Made by a program: the position numbers and the translations under genes
Notes under the pieces: model-generated
The model's input: only the letters and a program-made list of their open reading frames with translations
What the model was told of the DNA's origin: nothing
Databases searched by the model: none
Shown here: positions 8,917-17,192 of the stretch, piece after piece
Layout of the letters: every line of letters begins with the position of its first letter
Position numbering within the stretch: position 1 is the first letter of the stretch
Assembly (NCBI GenBank): GCA_031553755.1
Contig: JAVBKZ010000026.1
Location: 1 to 38,352, forward strand
Source: JAIRVZ01 sp031553755
GTDB taxonomy: Bacteria > Bacteroidota > Bacteroidia > Bacteroidales > Azobacteroidaceae
DNA: 38,352 nt
Direction of reading: 5' to 3'

Positions 8917-9264
8917 ATGGCAAAAAAAAGTGATTGGAAAGATCGTCTTAATGTAGTGTATTCTACAAATCCTGATTTTCATTATGAAACAGATGAAAAA
9001 AAAGAAGAAGAAACACTTCCGAAAGAAAAACAATTGTTGAAAATTTCTTTAGATAAAAGAAATCGAGGAGGTAAAATGGTATCTTTGATTGTTGGGTTTA
9101 TTGGGTCTGATGAAGATCTCCAACATTTATGTCGGATGCTCAAAGTTAAGTGTGGGGTAGGAGGCGCTGCCAAAGAAGGTGAAATTATCATACAAGGGGA
9201 TTTTAGAAATAAAATTTTGGATCTGTTGCGTTCGGAAGGATACATCAAAGCCCGTATCATTTGA
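8917..9264 (+). CDS. SUI1/YciH-family translation factor
   Basis: 115 residues from the ATG at 8917; a TTG at 8911 is a poorer start. A charged N-terminal tail (about 40 residues, rich in E and K) precedes a SUI1 domain with the signatures DKRNRGGKMVSLIVGF and KVKCGVGGAAKEGEIIIQGD. Bacterial YciH-type proteins resemble eukaryotic eIF1 and influence start-codon selection on the 30S subunit; their physiological role is poorly defined. The gene is probably monocistronic, since a good promoter for psd starts just after its stop. Confidence 0.88.
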   Translation: MAKKSDWKDRLNVVYSTNPDFHYETDEKKEEETLPKEKQLLKISLDKRNRGGKMVSLIVGFIGSDEDLQHLCRMLKVKCGVGGAAKEGEIIIQGDFRNKILDLLRSEGYIKARII

Positions 9265-9274
9265 ATATGTTTTA

Positions 9275-9306
9275 TTTGGGAATTTGTTGAAATAGATTTA
9301 TCTTTG
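9275..9306 (+). promoter_or_regulatory. Bacteroidetes-type promoter for psd-pssA
   Basis: TTTG at 9275-9278 and TATCTTTG at 9299-9306 are separated by 20 bases, matching the minus-33/minus-7 architecture of Bacteroidetes sigma-ABfr promoters. It lies 46 bases before the psd ATG. This is the best-formed promoter in the window. Confidence 0.65.
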
Positions 9307-9352
9307 CGTTCCAAAAAAATAACATAATCAATAAACGATATAAATTTAAAAA

Positions 9353-10012
9353 ATGAAGATCCACAAAGAAGGATATAAAACACTTTTGACATCAATGTTT
9401 GTTTTGCTTTTGCTAAACGTGATTTTGTATTATTGGGTTGGTAAATCTTTGTTTTTTTATTTTGTATCTGTAGTTTCTACTTTTCTCTTTCTTATCATTT
9501 TGAATTTTTTCAGAAGCCCGGTCCGATTTTTTTCAGTAAAGGATGATAATACGATTGTCGCACCTGCCGATGGTACTGTAGTCGTTATAGAAGAAGTTGA
9601 AGAAAATGAATTTTTTCATGAAAAACGAATGCAAGTGTCTATTTTTATGAGCGTTTTTAATGTTCATATCAATTGGATTCCTATCGGAGGGAAAATAATT
9701 CATTCTTCTCACCAGAGAGGTCGTTATATGGCAGCTTATTTGCCTAAGTCGAGTACGGAAAACGAACGTTCGTCCGTAATAATTCAAACAAAATCGGGTG
9801 AAGAAATATTGGTTCGCCAAGTTGCCGGAGCTTTGGCTAAACGTATTGTCACTTACGCGGTAGAGGGTAATTCCTGCGAAATAAATCAACAATTAGGTTT
9901 TATAAAATTTGGTTCACGGGTTGACTTATATTTACCACTTGATACGGAAATATTGATAAAGCCCGATGATAAAGTTTTTGGGAATAAAACACCTATCGCT
10001 CGCGTCAAATAA
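9353..10012 (+). CDS. psd: phosphatidylserine decarboxylase proenzyme
   Basis: 219 residues, the short form of the enzyme common in Bacteroidetes. Two hydrophobic N-terminal stretches (about residues 12-50) anchor it in the inner membrane. The conserved PADGTVV and NVHINWIP segments are present, and the self-cleavage site is FGS with Ser188, which becomes the pyruvoyl group after autoproteolysis into beta and alpha chains. It converts phosphatidylserine to phosphatidylethanolamine. pssA, which makes its substrate, starts seven bases after the stop, so the two steps are co-transcribed. Confidence 0.95.
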   Translation: MKIHKEGYKTLLTSMFVLLLLNVILYYWVGKSLFFYFVSVVSTFLFLIILNFFRSPVRFFSVKDDNTIVAPADGTVVVIEEVEENEFFHEKRMQVSIFMSVFNVHINWIPIGGKIIHSSHQRGRYMAAYLPKSSTENERSSVIIQTKSGEEILVRQVAGALAKRIVTYAVEGNSCEINQQLGFIKFGSRVDLYLPLDTEILIKPDDKVFGNKTPIARVK

Positions 10013-10019
10013 TAAAAAT

Positions 10020-10724
10020 ATGAAAAAAAATATTCCGAATACAGTTACTTGTTTGAACTTAATTTCCGGTTGTATTGGATGCGTTTTCGCATTTAACGAC
10101 AATTTTTTATGGGCTTTTATATTTGTCGTCATAGCTGCGATTTTTGATTTTTTTGATGGTTTTACAGCAAGAGCGCTCAAATCTTATTCATCGATAGGAA
10201 AAGAACTTGATTCTTTGGCAGATGTGATTAGTTTTGGATTAACACCTGGCGCTATTCTTTATAATTATTTGGATGGAATAGTTTCTTCCTGTGAAAAATA
10301 TTCAGCTTGTATTTGTTTTCAATACCTTCCTTATATTGCATTTTTAATTACTGTTTTTTCCGCGTTAAGATTAGCTAAGTTTAATGTGGATGAACGTCAA
10401 ACCAATTCTTTCATAGGTTTACCTGTACCTGCGGATGCCTTGTTTTGGTGTTCTTCTGTCCTCTATTTATCAAATTTAAATGTTGATGTGACAATTGCAC
10501 TTCCGTTTATCATTGTAGGAATAGGGGTGTTTTCTTATTTGATGGTTTCTGAATTACCCATGTTTTCTATTAAATTTAAAAGTTATTCATGGAAAGGCAA
10601 TGAAGCGGGTTATATTTTAATTATGATTGCCGCTGTTTTATTTGCTTTATTTGAAATATCATTAGGTGTTAGCTTCACAATTTTGACATATATCTTGATG
10701 TCTTTAATTATCAAAAAGAAATAA
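10020..10724 (+). CDS. pssA: CDP-diacylglycerol-serine O-phosphatidyltransferase
   Basis: 234 residues from the ATG at 10020; upstream in-frame starts would overlap psd and add a non-conserved tail. The CDP-alcohol phosphatidyltransferase motif is complete: DG at 46-47, AR at 50-51, G60, D64 and D68 in DGFTARALKSYSSIGKELD. Several transmembrane helices follow. It joins CDP-diacylglycerol and serine to form phosphatidylserine, the substrate of psd just upstream. Confidence 0.95.
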   Translation: MKKNIPNTVTCLNLISGCIGCVFAFNDNFLWAFIFVVIAAIFDFFDGFTARALKSYSSIGKELDSLADVISFGLTPGAILYNYLDGIVSSCEKYSACICFQYLPYIAFLITVFSALRLAKFNVDERQTNSFIGLPVPADALFWCSSVLYLSNLNVDVTIALPFIIVGIGVFSYLMVSELPMFSIKFKSYSWKGNEAGYILIMIAAVLFALFEISLGVSFTILTYILMSLIIKKK

Positions 10725-10958
10725 AAAAACTTACTATGAGCAATTTTATCTCCTTTTTGACATGGATGGCGTTATAAATTGGTACTGAACCTCAATATGA
10801 TATTGTGTGGAAATCATCGGAAATAGAAAGTTATTACCATTTTCACCCTCAATTTGGGTAAATTTCTTCGAGGCAAAGCCACAAAAATAGTTTCTGATTT
10901 CAGCAAATTTTCTGTAGAAAATTTAATGGTGCTCAAGTGATGTATTTTAGGTGGAAAT

Positions 10959-12073
10959 TCATATTGGGTTAATCGAATTTTTATTTAAACAGGAGGTTGC
11001 TCCGTTTTTCAGTGTATAAATCCGATCGGAAATACCTGCAAGTTGTAAGCGATGTGTTACCAATAATGTTGCAAATTGGCTCTTTCGTTGTTTTAGTAAA
11101 CTAATTACAAATTCTTCTGTTTTTGTATCCATTGCAGAAGTCGGTTCGTCTAAAAGCAATATTGAAGGCTTTCTGTACAATGCTCGAGCTATGGCAACTA
11201 ACTGCTTCTGTCCTCCCGATATATTGACCCCATCTTCTCCTAATAAAGTGTCTAAGCCTTGATGAAAAGAGTCGAAAAATGTATTGAATCCATAATTATG
11301 GCAAAATTCAAAAATAGATTCTCGTTCTTCCAAGTAATTTCCCAAACAAATATTGTCACCAACGCTTCCATTGAAAATCTTAATTTGTTGACTGACAACT
11401 CCGATATATTGCCTCCACAATGGAATTGAATATTCGGATAAAGATTTTCCGTTAAAAATAATATCTCCTCCTTCCGGAAAATAGTGTTTTTGTAATATCT
11501 GGATTAATGTACTTTTACCTGATCCTATTTCTCCGCAGAGTGTCACAATTTCACCAGAATTAATTTCTATTGAAATATCATCAAATATTTTTTTTCTACC
11601 GATAAAACGATACGAGAGTTGTCTTATTTGCAAATTAATGTTTCTGTTCTTATCCTCAACTTTCTCAGTTTTGTAGGTCTCATAATCTGTTGGTATAAAT
11701 TCAGGTTTTGCTTTTATAAATTCATAGAATCGATCGAATGCAACTCCGGCTTCTTGTAATTTAATATTAGCTCCAGAAAGGCTTGAAATACTAGAGACAA
11801 CAATTCCTGAGATTGTAATTATTGCCATTAATTGTCCAATTTTTAATTGTCCATTTAAGACCCAAAAAATTCCAATAAAAATTATTGAAATCATTATGAT
11901 AGTACTTATAATCTGGGAAATAAAGCTATACTTAATACCTAATAACCCCAATTTATATCCATATTCTTGAAATACCCCATAAACAACATTGATATTTTGC
12001 TTAAAAACATTTTGCTTATTTGTTGATTTTATTTCATTAACACCTTGAATGGAATCAATAAGTAAAGCCTCTG
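10959..12073 (-). pseudogene. C-terminal half of a peptide-exporting ABC transporter
   Basis: The reading frame covers about the last 370 residues of a peptidase-containing (C39/lantibiotic-type) ABC exporter. It begins inside the transmembrane domain (TEALLIDSIQGVNEIK) and includes GQLKIGQLMAI and QEAGVAFDRFYEF. The ATPase domain is whole, with Walker A GEIGSGKST, Q-loop SQQ, signature SGGQKQ, Walker B ILLLDEPTSA and H-loop VTHR. A normal member is about 700-740 residues; the C39 peptidase domain and first membrane helices are missing. Upstream the frame runs into a stop near 12116, and the DNA instead continues another protein's reading frame. An internal ATG at 11951 could start a partial product, but export would fail. 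Confidence 0.8.
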
Positions 12074-12304
12074 TTACAAAGGAATAAGTAAATAACCAAC
12101 AAATTCCCAGGTTTTATTTAAATTTAATATTTTTTGAATTTGATCTGTAGTATATTGTTCTTCATAATTATTATAATAGAAACCATCTGTCAGTAGAAAT
12201 TTTTTTGTCATGTATGTAAATAATAGACATACCATGCATAAAAAAAAGTAATAGTACCAACTTTTTATATCAATAAACCATTTTAAAATTTTCATAACAA
12301 TCAT
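12074..12304 (-). pseudogene. N-terminal stub of a membrane protein, cut at a deletion junction
   Basis: About 76 codons starting at the ATG at 12304 (or 12295). One transmembrane helix (SWYYYFFLCMVCLLFTY) is followed by a polar stretch ending GYLLIPL and a stop. From memory it resembles the beginning of a larger Bacteroidetes membrane protein found beside double-glycine peptides and their exporters, but I cannot verify this. The stop lies exactly where the ABC transporter homology begins in another frame, so the gene appears to have lost its 3' part in the same event that removed the exporter's 5' half. Confidence 0.5.
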
Positions 12305-12375
12305 AGTATGCCAAAATTAGCAGAAATATTACAGAATTTTACCTATAACATTTCTGCTAATTATATAAATAAAGA

Positions 12376-12576
12376 TCATTTATTTTTATTCCGGTCGTTT
12401 TTATTTTTGGAAATAACTGTTATTAATAAAGATACAGAAGTGAAAAAAAATGAAACGGTTGAAAGATAACTTCCTGTTGATTTGGTCATAATACTCAACA
12501 TGATACTTATTCCAAATGCCAATAAGGAAATAACAAGAAAGATTCCTACTGCATTAAAATTCAATATCGGTCTCAT
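12376..12576 (-). CDS. small two-helix membrane protein, candidate immunity protein
   Basis: 66 residues from the ATG at 12576, which gives a clean start (MRPILNF). An upstream ATG at 12621 overlaps the bacteriocin gene and is less likely. Two hydrophobic segments (AVGIFLVISLLAFGISI and YLSTVSFFFTSVSLLITV) are separated by a short polar loop, and the tail is strongly basic (SKNKNDRNKNK). It begins 20 bases after the bacteriocin-like gene on the same strand, so the two are almost certainly co-transcribed. Small basic multi-helix proteins in this position are often bacteriocin immunity proteins, but no family is recognisable and this role is inferred from context. Confidence 0.55.
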   Translation of the reverse strand: MRPILNFNAVGIFLVISLLAFGISIMLSIMTKSTGSYLSTVSFFFTSVSLLITVISKNKNDRNKNK

Positions 12577-12596
12577 GAAAAATAAATTTAGATCGT

Positions 12597-12863
12597 TTAT
12601 CTTCTTCTGAGATTCATACATGATAAACCAGCGGCAGCAGGTGCAACTGAAAAACCAATACCGGCAACAATTAATCCAAGGCCTCCTGTTGCTGTCACTA
12701 AACCAACAAAAGCTATTCCTACTCCCAGAACACCTAAACCACAACTAAGGTAATCGGCAGCGCTTGCCTCTGTTAAATTGTTTGAATAGTTTGAATTTGA
12801 TCCGGAATAACGTACTTGTCCTCCCTGAATACTTTCCATTTGATTAAAATCTAATTCGTTCAT
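12597..12863 (-). CDS. double-glycine bacteriocin-like peptide precursor
   Basis: 88 residues. The 15-residue leader MNELDFNQMESIQGG is a classic double-glycine leader (ELxxxxMxxIxGG pattern). The core of 73 residues has a polar serine/asparagine-rich start and then a hydrophobic glycine/alanine-rich stretch (residues 40-80) with GxxxG-type spacing, such as GLGVLGVG and TGGLGLIVAGIG. It ends in MNLRRR. Cysteines 41 and 82 bracket the hydrophobic part and could form a disulfide. This matches unmodified class II bacteriocins that insert into membranes. The exporter fragment downstream is truncated, so secretion would need another transporter. Confidence 0.72.
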   Translation of the reverse strand: MNELDFNQMESIQGGQVRYSGSNSNYSNNLTEASAADYLSCGLGVLGVGIAFVGLVTATGGLGLIVAGIGFSVAPAAAGLSCMNLRRR

Positions 12864-13196
12864 GATATTTAATGTGTTAATGTGTAAATGCCTACTCTTA
12901 TGATTTTCGGCGTCCTCTTAATATAGTAAAAAGTTTACAAATCAAAGAAAAAAAAAATGACATAACAAAATTTTTTAGCATTTATTTTAAGCAAGATGTT
13001 TTTTAAGGAAGAATTGAGGAGTAATGTAATTTGGTTATAATAAAAAAGTTTTTTTATTTCTTAATAACTTATTACCTTTGTCAATAGGTTATTAGGAGCA
13101 TATAAAAACAGCTTAAATACCAGTATAATATAAATTTTACCATTTGAAATAATATAAACAAATAAACATCTAAATATTAAAATACAACGGTAATTA
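12864..13196. other. divergent intergenic region between the bacteriocin-like gene and cinA
   Basis: 333 AT-rich bases with no gene. The minus-strand leader before 12863 has A/C-rich words (TTTACACATTAACACATT). On the plus strand TACCTTTG at 13073-13080 matches the Bacteroidetes minus-7 box and would give cinA a leader of about 110 bases. No minus-33 element or riboswitch is apparent. Confidence 0.4.
13073..13080 (+). promoter_or_regulatory. minus-7 box for cinA
   Basis: TACCTTTG matches TAnnTTTG. The 116-base stretch to the ATG is AT-rich and shows no hairpin I could identify. Confidence 0.4.
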
Positions 13197-14456
13197 ATGG
13201 TTAAAGTAGAAATAATTACGATTGGAGATGAATTGTTGATCGGTCAGGTTATCGATACTAATTCGACTTGGATTGCCAAAGAATTAAATAAAATAGGTTT
13301 TGACGTCAGGTATAAAGTTACAGTAGGCGATGATAAAAATGATATCATTCATGCATTTGAAAAAGCATTGTCTCGCGTTTCTGTTGTTCTTGTTACCGGA
13401 GGAATCGGTCCTACAAAAGATGATATAACAAAAAAAACTCTTTGTGAATTTTTTAATTCAAAACTTGTTTTTGATGAAAAAGTAATAGAAAATATAGAGG
13501 AAATTTTTTCTCGTTCCGGCCGGGTGATAAATGAATTAACTCATGACCAGGCCTATGTTCCCGACAAGGCTCAAATTATTCAAAATAAGGCAGGTACTGC
13601 TCCTTGTACGTGGTTTGAACAAGATGGAAAAGTATTGGTTTCGATGCCGGGAGTTCCTGCGGAAATGCAATGGTTGATGTCGAATGAAATCATCTCCCGT
13701 TTGCAATCGTTTTTCAAACAATCAGATTCAATACAACACCAGACTTTTTTAGTAAGTCGTTATTCAGAATCAGCCTTAGCAATGCTCCTTTGTTCGTTTG
13801 AACAAGAACTGCCTGAAAATCTCAAATTGGCATATTTACCCTCATACGGTTTGATCCGTTTAAGGATAACCGGAAAACATTCTGACGGATCGTTTTTATA
13901 TTCTCAAATAGAAGAACAAAAAACTAAATTATTGTCATTGATAGGTAAAGATATAGTTTCTGAAAATGACGAACCAATTGAAGTTTTACTGGGGAAATTA
14001 TTGAAAGAAAAACACTTGACTTTAAGTTTGGCCGAAAGTTGTACGGGAGGTTATATTGCGCATCGGGCAACTTCTGTTCCAGGTAGTTCCGAATATTTCA
14101 AAGGAGGTGTAATTTCTTATGCCAATGAAGTTAAAGAAAATGTATTACAGGTAAAACCGGAAGATTTGATGCGATTTGGAGCGGTTAGCGAGTCGGTTGT
14201 TTGTCAAATGGCAAAAGGTGCTTGCCGATTGTTTAAATCTGATTGTTCTATCGCTACTTCAGGAATTGCGGGGCCAGATGGCGGATCTGAAGAAAAACCG
14301 GTAGGAACAGTTTGGATTGCGGTTTCTTACGGAGGAAAAATTAAAACGGAAAAATATACTTTCGGTATCAGCCGCGAAATGAATATACAAAGGGCTACTA
14401 ATGCCGCTTTAATAATGCTTTATGAGTTGCTTAAAAATGAATTGGAACCCGTTTAA
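13197..14456 (+). CDS. cinA: CinA family protein (competence/damage-inducible, NMN amidase type)
   Basis: 419 residues, the full two-domain length. The N-terminal MoCF-like domain opens with EIITIGDELLIGQVIDTNS and has VTGGIGPTKDD and VSMPGVPAEM. The C-terminal amidohydrolase domain begins near residue 260 and carries LAESCTGG, PGSSEYFKGGVISY, and SGIAGPDGG. Full-length CinA has ADP-ribose/FAD-type pyrophosphatase activity in the first domain and nicotinamide-mononucleotide deamidase activity in the second, which recycles pyridine nucleotides. It appears monocistronic, with its own promoter and a strong terminator. Confidence 0.95.
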   Translation: MVKVEIITIGDELLIGQVIDTNSTWIAKELNKIGFDVRYKVTVGDDKNDIIHAFEKALSRVSVVLVTGGIGPTKDDITKKTLCEFFNSKLVFDEKVIENIEEIFSRSGRVINELTHDQAYVPDKAQIIQNKAGTAPCTWFEQDGKVLVSMPGVPAEMQWLMSNEIISRLQSFFKQSDSIQHQTFLVSRYSESALAMLLCSFEQELPENLKLAYLPSYGLIRLRITGKHSDGSFLYSQIEEQKTKLLSLIGKDIVSENDEPIEVLLGKLLKEKHLTLSLAESCTGGYIAHRATSVPGSSEYFKGGVISYANEVKENVLQVKPEDLMRFGAVSESVVCQMAKGACRLFKSDCSIATSGIAGPDGGSEEKPVGTVWIAVSYGGKIKTEKYTFGISREMNIQRATNAALIMLYELLKNELEPV

Positions 14457-14462
14457 AATAAC

Positions 14463-14488
14463 AAAACCCGCTGTTTATGCGGGTTTTT
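14463..14488. terminator. Rho-independent terminator, probably bidirectional
   Basis: AAAACCCGC at 14463-14471 pairs with GCGGGTTTT at 14479-14487 around a 7-base loop, with T-runs on both strands. It ends cinA on the plus strand and lies 15 bases beyond the 3' end of the tRNA-Lys gene on the minus strand. Confidence 0.85.
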
Positions 14489-14502
14489 ATTCTTTTTGAC
14501 CG

Positions 14503-14575
14503 TGTCCCCGCAGAGACTCGAACTCTGGACCCAATGATTAAGAGTCATTTGCTCTACCAACTGAGCTACGGAGAC
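14503..14575 (-). tRNA. tRNA-Lys (anticodon CTT)
   Basis: On the minus strand a complete cloverleaf reads from 14575: acceptor GTCTCCG pairing with CGGGGAC (one G-U pair), D-arm GCTCAGTTGGTAGAGC, anticodon stem AATGA/TCATT with loop CTCTTAA (anticodon CTT, codon AAG), and T-arm CAGAG TTCGAGT CTCTG. The discriminator base is A and CCA is not encoded. Length is 73 nt. Confidence 0.96.
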
Positions 14576-14631
14576 TTTACTTTTTCGGGCACAAATGTAG
14601 TTAAAAAAATTAAAGGAAAAAATATTATTTG

Positions 14632-14639
14632 TAAATTTG
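14632..14639 (+). promoter_or_regulatory. minus-7 box for nagB
   Basis: TAAATTTG matches TAnnTTTG and lies 34 bases before the nagB ATG. A minus-33 TTTG is not evident at the right distance. Confidence 0.4.
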
Positions 14640-14673
14640 GAACCATTTTATTAACAATCAAAATATTTGTTAT

Positions 14674-15486
14674 ATGAGATTAATTATTCAACCAAGTTAT
14701 GATTTGTTGTCTCAATGGGCTGCGAATTATGTAGTGTTAAAAATCAATGCGGCTAAACCAACCGCTTTAAAACCATTTGTGTTAGGATTACCCACAGGTT
14801 CTTCTCCATTAGGGATGTATAAATGTTTAATCGAACATTGCAAGAAAAAGACAGTTTCTTTTGAAAATGTTGTCACTTTTAATATGGATGAATATGTAGG
14901 TTTACCTAAAGATCATCCTGAAAGTTATTATTCTTTTATGTGGAATAATTTTTTTAATCATGTCAATATAAAACCTGAAAATGTTAATATCCTTAATGGA
15001 AATGCCGCGGATTTAAATGCGGAGTGTGTCGCTTATGAAGAAAAAATTAAAGCTATGGGAGGTATTGATCTTTTCCTCGGAGGTATTGGTCCTGATGGTC
15101 ATATCGCGTTTAATGAACCCGGTTCTTCACTTTCTTCACGTACACGTATAAAAACGTTGACTACCGATACTATTATCGCTAATTCAAGATTTTTTAATAA
15201 CGACATTAACCAAGTTCCTAAAACCGCGTTAACGGTTGGTGTAGGTACGGTTTTAGATGCTAAAGAAGTTTTGATTATGGTTAACGGATACAATAAATCC
15301 CGTGCGTTGTTTCAAGCTATTGAAGGCGCTGTTAATCAGATGTGGACTATTACCGCTTTGCAGTTACATGAAAAAGGAATTATCGTTTGTGACGATCCCG
15401 CTACTTACGAGTTGAAAGTAGGAACATATAATTATTTCAAAGATATAGAAAAAGATAATTTGGATCCGGATACATTACTGAAATAA
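14674..15486 (+). CDS. nagB: glucosamine-6-phosphate deaminase
   Basis: 270 residues, close to the 266 of E. coli NagB. The catalytic set is intact: Asp72 in FNMDEYVG, and Asp141, His143 and Glu148 in GIGPDGHIAFNEPG. The phosphate-binding loop LGLPTGSSPLGMY is also present. The enzyme converts glucosamine 6-phosphate to fructose 6-phosphate plus ammonia, feeding amino-sugar catabolism into glycolysis. No other amino-sugar gene is nearby; the gene stands alone, convergent with metY, with a hairpin-forming repeat between them. Confidence 0.95.
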   Translation: MRLIIQPSYDLLSQWAANYVVLKINAAKPTALKPFVLGLPTGSSPLGMYKCLIEHCKKKTVSFENVVTFNMDEYVGLPKDHPESYYSFMWNNFFNHVNIKPENVNILNGNAADLNAECVAYEEKIKAMGGIDLFLGGIGPDGHIAFNEPGSSLSSRTRIKTLTTDTIIANSRFFNNDINQVPKTALTVGVGTVLDAKEVLIMVNGYNKSRALFQAIEGAVNQMWTITALQLHEKGIIVCDDPATYELKVGTYNYFKDIEKDNLDPDTLLK

Positions 15487-15489
15487 TTA

Positions 15490-15580
15490 GTTAGTTGACA
15501 GTGGATGGTCGATAGTGGAAAATGGTTTTAATGGTTTTTTACTATCCACTGTCCACTATAAACTATCCACTATCACTAAC
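15490..15580. repeat. long imperfect inverted repeat between convergent nagB and metY
   Basis: A left arm at 15490-15526 and a right arm at 15541-15580 are imperfect reverse complements over about 36 bases around a T-rich loop. Each arm is built from repeats of short words such as AGTGGATAGT and GTCCACTAT. It lies between the two stop codons and probably acts as a bidirectional terminator. It belongs with three other intergenic hairpins in this window of similar design (18893, 22120, 37599). Confidence 0.65.
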
Positions 15581-15606
15581 TTCCTGAACTACTTTGATAC
15601 AAACCT

Positions 15607-16890
15607 CTACTTATCTGCCTGAAATGCTTGTTTCAAATCGTCCTTTAGATCATCAATGTGTTCAAGACCAACCGATAAACGGAGCATATCAGGGTAAATT
15701 CCGGCAGATAGTTGCTCTGATTCACTCAGTTGCCTGTGAGTAGTCGATGCCGGATGAGTGATTAAAGTTCTCACATCTCCGACATTTGTTAAATGACTGA
15801 TCAGTTCTAATTTTTCAACAAATTTTACTGTCTTTTCTAATCCTCCGTTTATACGAAAAGTTAAAACTCCACCAAAGCCATTTTGTAAATATTTTTTAGC
15901 TAATTCGTGATATTTATGATCAGGCAAACCAACATAGTTTACATCGTATACATCAGGTTGCTCTTGTAACCAATGAGCCAAAGCCATGGTTGTTTCGCAA
16001 ATTTTGTCAACGCGAACAGAAAGAGTTTCAACACCTTGTATTAATTGCCAAGCATTGAAAGGACTGATGGCGGGCCCCATATCTCTCAGGTTTTCGGCTA
16101 TACAACGTATTGTGAAAGCTATGTTTCCGAATTTTTCCCAAAACTTCATACCATGATAACCTTCTGAAGGTTCGGTATATTTTGGAAATTTACCATTTCC
16201 CCAATTGAAATTACCGCCATCTACGATAACGCCACCCATACTGTTTCCGTGCCCTCCAATCCATTTAGTCGCGGATTCAACAACAATGTGAGCTCCATAT
16301 TTAATCGGTTGTGAAAGATATCCGCCACAACAGAATGTATTATCTACAATTAAAGGAATGCCATATTTATTGGCTAAATCAGCTAATTTTTCAATATCAG
16401 GAATACTAAAATATGGGTTACCAATATTTTCAACGTATAAAGCTTTAGTCTTTTCGTTGATTAATTTTTCCATTTCTTCCGCAGTATCGTCTTTTGCCTT
16501 TCTTGCTTCAATTCCAAGATCCTTGAAAGAAACGAAAAATTGATTGTATGTTCCGCCATATAAAAAGGGAGAAGTGACAAAATTATCTCCGGATTTCATA
16601 ATATTTATGATTGTAATCATTTGGGCGGATTGTCCTGATGCTAATGCTACCGCTGCGATTCCTCCTTCAAGGGCAGCCATTCGTTGCTCGAAAATCGCTG
16701 TTGTCGGATTATTAAGACGGGTATAGATATATCCGGATACATCTAAATTGAATAAATCGGCTCCATGTTTAGCGTCATTAAACGTGTAAGCTGTTGTTTG
16801 GTATAAAGGTACCGCGCGTGAATTGGTATAGTCGGGACTATATCCTGCATGTACCTGTAGTGTTTCAAAATGTAATTGTTTTGATTTCAT
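15607..16890 (-). CDS. metY: O-acetylhomoserine sulfhydrylase (Cys/Met metabolism PLP enzyme)
   Basis: 427 residues, the length of O-acetylhomoserine aminocarboxypropyltransferases. The opening HFETLQVHAGYSPD, the YTRLNNPTTAIFEQR and GGTYNQF segments and the PLP lysine in SATKWIGGHG (Lys209) are typical of MetY rather than the shorter MetB/MetC enzymes. It uses sulfide to turn O-acetylhomoserine into homocysteine. A TAnnTTTG box lies a short distance upstream. I looked for a SAM riboswitch in the leader and saw none. Confidence 0.93.
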   Translation of the reverse strand: MKSKQLHFETLQVHAGYSPDYTNSRAVPLYQTTAYTFNDAKHGADLFNLDVSGYIYTRLNNPTTAIFEQRMAALEGGIAAVALASGQSAQMITIINIMKSGDNFVTSPFLYGGTYNQFFVSFKDLGIEARKAKDDTAEEMEKLINEKTKALYVENIGNPYFSIPDIEKLADLANKYGIPLIVDNTFCCGGYLSQPIKYGAHIVVESATKWIGGHGNSMGGVIVDGGNFNWGNGKFPKYTEPSEGYHGMKFWEKFGNIAFTIRCIAENLRDMGPAISPFNAWQLIQGVETLSVRVDKICETTMALAHWLQEQPDVYDVNYVGLPDHKYHELAKKYLQNGFGGVLTFRINGGLEKTVKFVEKLELISHLTNVGDVRTLITHPASTTHRQLSESEQLSAGIYPDMLRLSVGLEHIDDLKDDLKQAFQADK

Positions 16891-16916
16891 ATTTCATTGT
16901 TTTTGAAATTTCAACA

Positions 16917-16924
16917 CAAAGGTA
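16917..16924 (-). promoter_or_regulatory. minus-7 box for metY
   Basis: On the minus strand TACCTTTG matches TAnnTTTG and lies 26 bases before the metY ATG, giving a leader too short for a riboswitch. Confidence 0.5.
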
Positions 16925-17123
16925 GTGGTTCTTTTATCATAAGGAAGTTTATTTCAAATAAAAAAATATATAACAAAACTTATTTTTATGATTTTTATAT
17001 ATTTATAATGAAAAATTATAAAATAAATGTTAAATAAGTCATGTTTGTTTTGTTAAATGTTAATAAAATACAATTTTAAAAACAAAAAATATTGATTGGA
17101 ACTTTGAAATGAAGTTTGATGAT

Positions 17124-17192
17124 TACTTTTGTATCGAAAATAAAAAATAATCTTGAAGTTATTAAACACACTACATTATTGAATTTATACTT
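17124..17192 (+). promoter_or_regulatory. promoter-leader module A
   Basis: TACTTTTG at 17124-17131 (TAnnTTTG) is followed, after an AT-rich spacer, by a leader whose last 27 bases closely match those of the 17620 gene. Both share an ACAC-rich start, ATTATT, and an identical AATTTATACTT directly before the ATG. Confidence 0.55.

Larger units (their letters stand above)
16891..17192. other. divergent intergenic region between metY and the 17193 gene
   Basis: 302 AT-rich bases without a gene. It holds the metY promoter near its left end (minus strand) and the promoter-leader module of the 17193 gene at its right end. The middle, about 16950-17100, is mostly A/T and I see nothing definable there. 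Confidence 0.5.

Noticed and set aside
14477..14677. Open frame of 66 codons on the plus strand
   Set aside because: It runs antisense through the tRNA-Lys gene and has no independent support.
15490..15580. Short CRISPR-like array in the repeated words
   Set aside because: The repeats are short, degenerate, in inverted orientation and lack regular spacers; they form a hairpin.
16891..16960. SAM riboswitch before metY
   Set aside because: The inferred leader is under 30 bases and lacks the conserved SAM-I core, so there is no room for it.
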